Shown: positions 48,195 to 54,853 of the stretch, piece after piece
Numbering within the stretch: position 1 is the first letter of the stretch
Layout: each line of letters opens with the position of its first letter
Position numbers and translations under genes: made by a program
The notes under the pieces: generated by a model
Databases searched by the model: none
What the model was told of the DNA's origin: nothing
The model's input: only the letters and a program-made list of their open reading frames with translations
From: Cellvibrionaceae bacterium 1162T.S.0a.05
GTDB taxonomy: Bacteria; Pseudomonadota; Gammaproteobacteria; Pseudomonadales; Cellvibrionaceae
Assembly (NCBI GenBank): GCA_000964245.1
Contig: LANB01000001.1
Span: forward strand, 3,413,501-3,477,500
Length of the DNA stretch: 64,000 nt
Direction of reading: 5' to 3'

Positions 48195-48842
48195 GTGACG
48201 AGAATCCTGGTCGCTGATGATCACGATTTGGTGCGAATGGGAATAGTTCGCATGTTAAGTGATATCAAAGAATTTGAAGTTGTGGGTGAAGCCTGTAGTG
48301 GTGAAGAAGCAGTCAGGCTTGCCAGGGAACTGCAGCCGGACATCATTCTCATGGACGTACGCATGCCGGGCATTGGTGGTCTTGAAGCCACGCGCAAAGT
48401 GCTCAGTGCAAGTGAAAACACCCGCATTATTGCCGTCACCTCTGTCTCCGATGACCTCTTTCCCGAGCGTTTGATGAAAGCCGGGGCCTCAGGTTATGTC
48501 ACCAAAGGTGCAGGCTTTGAAGAAATTGTTGCCGCTATCAATACCGTGAAATGTGGCAGCCTTTATATGAGCCCCAGCATTGCCCAACAGTTGGCCTTGC
48601 GCACCATTAGCCCTAACGAAGCGTCCCCCTTTGAGCCTCTTAGCGAAAGGGAATTGCAAACCTGCATTATGATTGCCACCGGCAAACGCGTGCAGGATAT
48701 TGCCGACAGTTTTTGTGTCAGTTCCAAAACCATTAACACCTACCGTTATCGCATATTTGAAAAACTCAACGTGAATAGTGATGTAGAGTTGGCCTTACTC
48801 GCGGTAAAACACAAGCTACTGGACCTCGAAAACCTCAGCTAA
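48195..48842 (+). CDS. gacA: Response regulator GacA/UvrY
   Basis: NarL/LuxR-family response regulator, 215 residues, partner of the GacS/BarA sensor kinase and activator of CsrA-sponging small RNAs. The receiver has the acidic pair in VADDHDLV, phospho-acceptor in ILMDVRMPGIGGLEATR (Asp54) and lysine in GYVTKGAG. The LuxR helix-turn-helix reads LSERELQTCIMIATGKRVQD then SSKTINTYRYRIFEKL. GTG 48195 start. The gacA-uvrC-pgsA order is conserved. Confidence 0.95.
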   Translation: MTRILVADDHDLVRMGIVRMLSDIKEFEVVGEACSGEEAVRLARELQPDIILMDVRMPGIGGLEATRKVLSASENTRIIAVTSVSDDLFPERLMKAGASGYVTKGAGFEEIVAAINTVKCGSLYMSPSIAQQLALRTISPNEASPFEPLSERELQTCIMIATGKRVQDIADSFCVSSKTINTYRYRIFEKLNVNSDVELALLAVKHKLLDLENLS

Positions 48843-48861
48843 AAACGGTTACACTTGCGCC

Positions 48862-50691
48862 ATGACAAACGTGGCGCAGTTCGACCCCAAAGCCTTCCTT
48901 CGCAACCTCACCAAACAGCCTGGCGTGTACCAGATGTACGACAGTGAGGGCGGTATTTTGTACGTGGGCAAGGCGAAAAACCTGAAAAACCGGGTAAGTT
49001 CCTATTTCCGTGCGAGCGGCCTCAGTGCCAAAACCGAAGCACTGGTCAAGCGCATTGCGCATATCGAAGTCACCATCGCGCCCAGCGAAGCCGAAGCCCT
49101 GGTGCTTGAACACAACCTGATTAAAGCACAGAAGCCGCCCTTTAATATTTTATTGCGCGACGACAAAAGTTACCCCTATATCTTTTTATCCGAAGGCGAA
49201 CGGCATCCACGCCTCAGTTTTCACCGTGGTGCAAAAAAGAAAAAAGGCCAGTATTTTGGCCCCTACCCGAGTGCGGGCGCCGTACGGGAAACCCTTAATT
49301 TTTTGCAAAAAACGTTTGGTGTGCGCCAATGCGAAAACAGTGTGTACCGCAATCGAACACGGCCCTGCCTGTTGTTTCAGATAGGCCGCTGTTCCGGCCC
49401 CTGTGTGGATAGAATTTCCGATGACGATTATGCGCGCGACCTCGAACACACCGCCTTATTCCTCAATGGCAAAAGCGATACGCTCCACAAAAAACTCGTG
49501 GGCCAAATGGAAGCCGCCGCCGAAGACCTGGCCTACGAAAAAGCTGCCGTTTTTCGCGACCGAATTTCTGCCTTACGACAAGTGCAGGCCAATCAGATTA
49601 TCGAAGCCGGGCACAGCAATTACGATGTGATTGCCTGCGTGCGCGAAGCGGCTCTTGCGTGTATCCATGTGTTATTTGTGCGGCAGGGTAAAGTGATCGG
49701 CAGTAAAAGTTATTTTCCCAAAGATAAATTGGACAACGATGAAGGCGAAGTGCTCTCGGCCTTTCTCGCGCATTTTTATCTTGGCGGCTCGTCAATGGAT
49801 GTACCGAAGAATATTATTCTCAGTCATAAAATTGATGACGAACACGCCCTCGTTGAAGCCATCAAAAAAATCGCAGAAAAAAATGTCAACATCACTACGG
49901 CAGTACGCACCTACAAAGCGTCCTGGTTGGCCATGGGGCTCGAAGCAGCACGGCAAAACTTGCGCAGCCACCTGAACAATAAACAAACCTTGTTGCAGCG
50001 CTATGAAACCCTGCAGGAAATTCTCGCGCTGGATGAAATCCCCATGCGCATGGAATGTTTTGATATCAGCCACAGCAGCGGCGAACTCACCGTGGCAAGC
50101 TGTGTTGTGTTTGACCAAAACGGCGCACGCAAATCCGACTACAGGCGTTTCAATATAGAAGGCATTACCAAAGGCGACGACTACGCAGCAATGGAGCAGG
50201 CCATTCAACGGCGCTACACTCGCCTGCAAAAAGAAGCACAACGCCTGCCGGATTTACTCTTGATTGATGGGGGTAAAGGGCAACTGAGCAAAGCCAAAGC
50301 GGTATTACAAGAACTCGGCGTTGATGAAATCGAAATTGTCGGCGTCGCCAAGGGCACCACGCGCAAAGCCGGTTTTGAAACACTGATCCGCACCGACGGC
50401 TCTGAACTGTCATTGGGCAGCGATAACCCCGGCCTGCACCTTATCCAGCAAATTCGGGACGAAGCCCACCGCTTTGCCGTCACCGGCCACAAACAGCGGC
50501 GAGATAAAAAGCGTAAAACCTCGACATTGGAAAACATTCCCGGCATCGGCCCCAAGCGCCGCCGCGAACTGCTCAAACATTTCGGTGGATTGCAAGAAGT
50601 GATGGCCGCGAGTGTGGAAGAATTAGCCAAGGTCCCAAATCTGAGCAAAAAAATGGCTCAGGAGGTTTACAGCACCCTTCACAGCGAGTAA
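48862..50691 (+). CDS. uvrC: Excinuclease ABC subunit C
   Basis: Makes the dual incisions of nucleotide excision repair, 609 residues. The N-terminal GIY-YIG domain reads PGVYQMYDSEGGILYVGKAK; the cysteine-rich patch ARDLEHT region follows CLLFQIGRCSGPCV; a UVR motif is at about 205-240. The C-terminal RNase H-like domain has ECFDISHSSGE and LLIDGGKGQL, and the helix-hairpin-helix pair is IPGIGPKRRRELLKHFGG. It starts 19 bases after gacA. Confidence 0.98.
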   Translation: MTNVAQFDPKAFLRNLTKQPGVYQMYDSEGGILYVGKAKNLKNRVSSYFRASGLSAKTEALVKRIAHIEVTIAPSEAEALVLEHNLIKAQKPPFNILLRDDKSYPYIFLSEGERHPRLSFHRGAKKKKGQYFGPYPSAGAVRETLNFLQKTFGVRQCENSVYRNRTRPCLLFQIGRCSGPCVDRISDDDYARDLEHTALFLNGKSDTLHKKLVGQMEAAAEDLAYEKAAVFRDRISALRQVQANQIIEAGHSNYDVIACVREAALACIHVLFVRQGKVIGSKSYFPKDKLDNDEGEVLSAFLAHFYLGGSSMDVPKNIILSHKIDDEHALVEAIKKIAEKNVNITTAVRTYKASWLAMGLEAARQNLRSHLNNKQTLLQRYETLQEILALDEIPMRMECFDISHSSGELTVASCVVFDQNGARKSDYRRFNIEGITKGDDYAAMEQAIQRRYTRLQKEAQRLPDLLLIDGGKGQLSKAKAVLQELGVDEIEIVGVAKGTTRKAGFETLIRTDGSELSLGSDNPGLHLIQQIRDEAHRFAVTGHKQRRDKKRKTSTLENIPGIGPKRRRELLKHFGGLQEVMAASVEELAKVPNLSKKMAQEVYSTLHSE

Positions 50692-50728
50692 GTTTGCCGC
50701 CTGACGTATTCCGGACCGCTCCAAAACC

Positions 50729-51307
50729 ATGTTTAGCAACATCGCCAACCAGCTTACTCTGTTAAGAATTCTCCTTATCCCGCTCTTTGTATTAAGCTAC
50801 TACTCAGGCTGGGGTTACTGGGCCTTCTTCATCTCCGCAGCAGTGTTCGGAGCGGCGGCGATAACCGACTGGGCAGACGGCTACATTGCCCGCAAATACG
50901 ACCTCGCCACCAAATTCGGGGCCTTTCTCGACCCCGTAGCCGATAAGCTCATGGTGGCCGTCGCGCTCGCACTCCTGATTCAAACCCACAACGACATGTG
51001 GTTCACCTTGCCCGCCAGCGTCATCATCTGCCGCGAAATCGTCATCTCCGCCCTGCGGGAATGGATGGCCGAAATCGGCGCCCGCGCCAATGTGAAGGTT
51101 TCCACCCTCGGCAAGGTCAAAACCACCTTTCAGATTATCGCCATCCTCGTTGTTATGGTCTTTCCGCCAATTTACACCAACAAGCTCGTGCTCTTTCTAA
51201 ACGGTGTGGGCTATCTCGCCCTCTATATCGCGGCAGGTTTGACCTTGTGGAGCATGATTATCTACCTGAAAGCAGCCTGGCCAAGCCTGCGGGATGAGAG
51301 CGAATAA
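50729..51307 (+). CDS. pgsA: CDP-diacylglycerol-glycerol-3-phosphate 3-phosphatidyltransferase
   Basis: Inner-membrane enzyme for phosphatidylglycerol synthesis, 192 residues. The CDP-alcohol phosphotransferase motif DGxxARxxxxxxxxGxxxDxxxD is present as DWADGYIARKYDLATKFGAF followed by LDPVADK. Four or more membrane helices. It is the last protein gene of the gacA-uvrC-pgsA run and is followed by tRNA-Cys, as in Pseudomonas-type genomes, though the usual tRNA-Gly is not found between them. Confidence 0.97.
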   Translation: MFSNIANQLTLLRILLIPLFVLSYYSGWGYWAFFISAAVFGAAAITDWADGYIARKYDLATKFGAFLDPVADKLMVAVALALLIQTHNDMWFTLPASVIICREIVISALREWMAEIGARANVKVSTLGKVKTTFQIIAILVVMVFPPIYTNKLVLFLNGVGYLALYIAAGLTLWSMIIYLKAAWPSLRDESE

Positions 51308-51380
51308 GGGTTAGACGAAAGCCTGGCATTCCGTTAGAATGCGCAGCCTTCGCGGAAGGCAACAGTCAGAAGCGATTGAT

Positions 51381-51403
51381 GTTATGCGGCGGACTGCAAC
51401 TCC
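51381..51403 (+). repeat. Upstream partial copy of the tRNA-Cys anticodon arm
   Basis: These 23 bases match tRNA-Cys 51511-51533 at 21 positions, including the whole anticodon loop with GCA. No acceptor or T-arm partner surrounds it, so it is a fragment, not a tRNA gene. It lies exactly 130 bases upstream of the genuine copy. Confidence 0.8.
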
Positions 51404-51436
51404 AGCGCCCGCGGCACGAATAAAAAGAGCCGGTTA

Positions 51437-51458
51437 AATCGAACCGGCGTGCACGGAG
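51437..51458 (-). repeat. Inverted partial copy of the tRNA-Cys variable/T-arm region
   Basis: On the minus strand these 22 bases match tRNA-Cys 51530-51551 with one mismatch. The copy is reversed relative to the tRNA, so a transcript reading through could pair the two. GCCGGTT at 51430-51436 also pairs locally with AACCGGC at 51442-51448. Confidence 0.82.
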
Positions 51459-51493
51459 ATTCTCCGGTACACAATTCGATTGAAACGATTAAA

Positions 51494-51567
51494 GGCGCGG
51501 TGGCAGAGTGGTCATGCAGCGGACTGCAACTCCGTGTACGCCGGTTCGATTCCGACCCGCGCCTCCA
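51494..51567 (+). tRNA. tRNA-Cys (GCA), CCA encoded
   Basis: 74 bases with acceptor GGCGCGG pairing CCGCGCC, anticodon stem GCGGA/TCCGT around loop CTGCAAC (anticodon GCA), T-arm GCCGG TTCGATT CCGAC (last pair imperfect) and encoded CCA. It lies 186 bases after pgsA and is surrounded by fragments of its own sequence. Confidence 0.96.
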
Positions 51568-51696
51568 ACTAAATCGGCGTACGTGTACGCCGCCGGATGG
51601 CCGGCCCGATCGATTCCGACCCGCGCCTCCAAACTAAAACGGCGTACGTGTACGCCGCCGGATGGTCGGCCCGATCGATTCCGACCTGCGCCTCCA
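51568..51696 (+). repeat. Two tandem 64/65-base units ending in the tRNA-Cys 3' end
   Basis: Unit 1 (51568-51631) and unit 2 (51632-51696) each hold a perfect hairpin (GGCGTAC-GT-GTACGCC), the segment CGTGTACGCCG shared with the tRNA, about 19 bases not in the tRNA (containing CCGGATGGCCGGC or a variant), and then the last 21 bases of tRNA-Cys including CCA. The 21-base tail is exact in unit 1 (51611-51631) and has one change in unit 2 (51676-51696). Confidence 0.9.
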
Positions 51697-51700
51697 AATA

Positions 51701-51731
51701 AAAAGCCCTTGGAATTCCCAAGGGCTTTTTT
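51701..51731 (+). terminator. Terminator of the tRNA-Cys transcript
   Basis: AAAAGCCCTTGG and CCAAGGGCTTTT make a long perfect stem with a GAATTC-containing loop, ending in a T-run. It places the tandem repeats inside the tRNA-Cys transcription unit. Confidence 0.92.
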
Positions 51732-51918
51732 AATTCTGGTTTAAAAAATTCTTAAAAAATAAACAAAAAATGTGAGCTCTATTGCGAGCCCATCGCCGTA
51801 TTTTGGGAAAATATTCAAGTTGCCTCGTCTTTGCAAAAACTGGCGAGCGAGTATTTTTACGTTCAACGCTAAAATAAAGTGTCTGCACAGAGGCAGATTC
51901 AAATCAGGCTAGAGCGCA

Positions 51919-52560
51919 CTAATCAATCAACCCGATTTTTCTCGCTTCATAAATCGCTTCTACGCGGCTGTTTACCTGTAACTTTTCATAAATATTTTTG
52001 ATATGAGTCGTTACGGTGTAATAGGAAATGCCGAGTTTTTCTGCAATCTCTTTGGAGGTGAATCCCTGGCTTATATAAAGCAAAATATTTTGTTGTTTGC
52101 TGGTCAGGGCTTCGGTTTGATTTTCATCTGGTTCCGGCGTCTGGAACTTGTTGAGAACCAGTCTGGCGATAATAGGGCTGATGGGGGCGCCGCCTTCGAG
52201 GATATAGTTAATCGCCTCAATAATTTTCTGATCTTCTTCCAGCTTGTACACATAACCCCGGGCACCAGCCTCCAGTGCCTTGAATACATTCTTCTCATCC
52301 TGAAAGCCCGAGATGACGAGTGCTTGCGTTTTGAGCTTCTGCTGGCCAATTGCGCGGATTACCTCCACACCCGAACCGTCGGGCAACCCGAGATCAACAA
52401 GTGCCAAGTCCGGTTTGTGAGCCAATAAGGCCTGCAAACCCTGCTCAACATTTTCAGTAACTGCGACAAGCTCGAAGTCGCTCTGCGATTCAATTACGTT
52501 ACTGAGGCGTTCACGGACATTCGCCATGTCTTCGACGATTAAAACTCGGAGTGTTGCCAC
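51919..52560 (-). CDS. NarL/LuxR-family response regulator
   Basis: 213 residues, receiver plus LuxR-type DNA-binding domain. Receiver: LIVEDMANVRERL, phospho-acceptor in LALVDLGLPDGSGVEVI, lysine in GYVYKLEEDQ. Helix-turn-helix: LTSKQQNILLYISQGFTSKE then ISYYTVTTHIKNIYEKL. The start is GTG 52560 with GGGAG upstream. It diverges from a HisKA_3-type sensor kinase gene across 234 bases, so the two are the likely cognate pair. Confidence 0.92.
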   Translation of the reverse strand: MATLRVLIVEDMANVRERLSNVIESQSDFELVAVTENVEQGLQALLAHKPDLALVDLGLPDGSGVEVIRAIGQQKLKTQALVISGFQDEKNVFKALEAGARGYVYKLEEDQKIIEAINYILEGGAPISPIIARLVLNKFQTPEPDENQTEALTSKQQNILLYISQGFTSKEIAEKLGISYYTVTTHIKNIYEKLQVNSRVEAIYEARKIGLID

Positions 52561-52794
52561 AAACGGGCTCCCAAAATCTGGTTTCTGATGCTCGATTACG
52601 AAATGTAGCCAAAATTGGCCTGGTTTTCATGCCTAATTCTAGGGATGCAGCCGTCCAGAGAGGCTGGCGCGCAGACCAACATCTTTATACACTACAATCA
52701 TTGAGATAATAAGCGTGCTGGCCGCAATCGGTCATCACGTTCTAACTCGCAAGTTTCAAGAAAGCTAGCAACTGGGAACCAAAGTCAAAGCGCC

Positions 52795-54711
52795 ATGCAA
52801 GATATGAGTAAAAATAAGAGGCGCGCGAGTTGGGGGCTCATTATCCTGGCGTGGTTGCTCTGTAATTTCTTTACCCTGCATTTCTCCTGGTCAATCTTTG
52901 ATGACCTGCCTGTCGCACCCATTCAACAAGCGGAACTGCACATAACGAGCAGCAGCCTGCCTTTGGAGATTAACCCCCAACAGTGGGAGGCGGTCTTGCT
53001 TCCGGATGATTGGTTGGCAAATGATAGGAATACTACGCAGGCTTGGTACAAGCTGCGTTTTAACTATACGCCGGCAGAAAACGCAGCGCCTCCTGGCAAT
53101 GAGCCCTGGGCAATTTATATCAGTCATGTCACTCACAATGTCGGGATATACCTGAATGGCTTGTGGATTGGGCAAAGCGGAGACCTTGGCCCGCCGATTT
53201 CTCGCCATCATAACGAGCCGCAGCTCTTTGAGTTCTCTCCGAAACTCTTGCAGCATGGCGAAAACGAATTTTTGTTGCGGATTCAAGCCGCCTACAAAAA
53301 ATACGGTTTGTTGGATGCTGTCCATATTGCACCTGTCTCCACACTAAAACCCGCCTACGATTTTAAATATTTCGTACGGGTCACCCTGGTGCAATGGTTG
53401 ACGATTGTTATGACCTTAATGGGTTTAACTGTCCTGATCTTTTTTGCTGTGCGACCACAAGATAAGATTTACGGTTTCTTTTCCGCTGAATTATTTCTCT
53501 GGTCTGCCCATAACCTCAATCTCTTCGTTCATAACATTCCAGTTTCGACACGGTTATGGGAAGCCATGACAATGGCAACCCTCGGTTGGACAGTCGTACT
53601 CATGGTATTTTTTAACCATCGATTTATCGGCGTGCCCAATAAGTTTGTTGAGCGGAGTATGCTCCTGTTTGCGACCCTGGGAATTGGTTTGTATTTTCTG
53701 CCGGATGTCGAAAAAGTTTTTTATATCGGCTACAAAATATGGGATGTGATTCTGGTCATCTTCGGCAGTTACGCCATTGGCTACCTGCTGGTGCGTCACT
53801 GGCGTAATGCAAGCACCGATACGTTATTGATGATTCTCGCCGGCATTCCCATTCTCGCTTTTGGCCTGCACGATATTTTATTGGTGAACGGTTTTCGCCC
53901 GCGCACCGAGGGCTTGATTATTCAATACAGTGCCTTGCCTGCGCTCATCGTGTTTAGCTGGTTTATTATCAAGCGCTTTATTCAATCGATTAACCGTGCA
54001 GAAGACCTCTCGAAAAACCTTGAACAAAAAGTGAAAGCCAAAGAAAAAGAATTACAAGAACAGTACCTTCATTTACAACAGCTCGAACAGGAAAAAATAC
54101 TGAGCGAAGAGCGCGAACGTATTATGCGCGATATGCACGACGGCATTGGCAGCCAACTTGTCTCAGTCGTCGGCGCATTGGGGAGTTCAACAGACGAAAG
54201 ATTGGTTGATGTGCGCGAAAAAATTAAAACCAGCCTCGCTGACCTGCGCATGGTTATCGATTCACTTGACCCTGCACACAACAACCTGGCGACCTTGCTG
54301 GCAACCTTGCGGCAGCACTTTGAAGAAAGCCTGCGTTATGCAGGCATAAGCCTGGTATGGGACATAGAATTTTTACCCGAAACACTGACATCTGCCCAGC
54401 AAAACATCCATATTTTACGGATAGTTCAGGAGGCTATGACCAACGCAATTAAACATGCGGAATGCTCGCAAGTAAGATTGCAAACCCGCTGTATCACGCG
54501 CGTAGCGCCTTTGCTCGAAATATGTGTCGAAGACAATGGCAAAGGCTTTGAGCATAGACATAACGATGCTTCCCAAGCCTCCAGAGGGCTTCAAAACATG
54601 CGCTACCGAGCCAAACAAATTGGTGCTGAACTCAATGTAAAAAGTGGCTCCACGGGAACAGCGGTGTGCTTGCTTCTCGGAGATGAAGCCAGCGCGAACT
54701 TTCCGCTTTAA
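52795..54711 (+). CDS. Sensor histidine kinase, NarX/DesK-like with periplasmic and seven-helix sensor regions
   Basis: 638 residues. A first membrane helix (about 13-33) leads to a periplasmic jelly-roll-like region (about 40-195) with WYKLRFNYTP and GIYLNGLWIGQSGDLGPP, reminiscent of 7TMR-DISM extracellular or glycoside-binding folds. Some seven helices follow (about 200-395), then a coiled coil and the HisKA_3 motif ERERIMRDMHDGIGSQL with the phospho-histidine. The ATPase has EAMTNAIKHAECS and VEDNGKGFE. The adjacent response regulator is of the matching NarL type. The signal is unknown; a saccharide is possible. Confidence 0.9.
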   Translation: MQDMSKNKRRASWGLIILAWLLCNFFTLHFSWSIFDDLPVAPIQQAELHITSSSLPLEINPQQWEAVLLPDDWLANDRNTTQAWYKLRFNYTPAENAAPPGNEPWAIYISHVTHNVGIYLNGLWIGQSGDLGPPISRHHNEPQLFEFSPKLLQHGENEFLLRIQAAYKKYGLLDAVHIAPVSTLKPAYDFKYFVRVTLVQWLTIVMTLMGLTVLIFFAVRPQDKIYGFFSAELFLWSAHNLNLFVHNIPVSTRLWEAMTMATLGWTVVLMVFFNHRFIGVPNKFVERSMLLFATLGIGLYFLPDVEKVFYIGYKIWDVILVIFGSYAIGYLLVRHWRNASTDTLLMILAGIPILAFGLHDILLVNGFRPRTEGLIIQYSALPALIVFSWFIIKRFIQSINRAEDLSKNLEQKVKAKEKELQEQYLHLQQLEQEKILSEERERIMRDMHDGIGSQLVSVVGALGSSTDERLVDVREKIKTSLADLRMVIDSLDPAHNNLATLLATLRQHFEESLRYAGISLVWDIEFLPETLTSAQQNIHILRIVQEAMTNAIKHAECSQVRLQTRCITRVAPLLEICVEDNGKGFEHRHNDASQASRGLQNMRYRAKQIGAELNVKSGSTGTAVCLLLGDEASANFPL

Positions 54712-54853
54712 TTTCCTGCTTTTCTCTTACTTTATAGTTCTCTGCCTTCTGCCCCTATTCCCCTACCAAGGATTTGGTATTTCAAAGCCATTACAGACTA
54801 CCTAGCATTTAAGGCTCATAGTAATGCCTGAATCAAGAATGATAGGGAGCGTA

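Noticed and set aside
51381-51420. A second tRNA-Cys gene upstream
   Set aside because: Only the anticodon arm matches; surrounding bases do not form acceptor or T stems.
51568-51696. Two further tRNA genes after tRNA-Cys
   Set aside because: Only the 3' end with CCA is repeated; there is no 5' acceptor strand, D-arm or anticodon arm, so they cannot fold as tRNAs.
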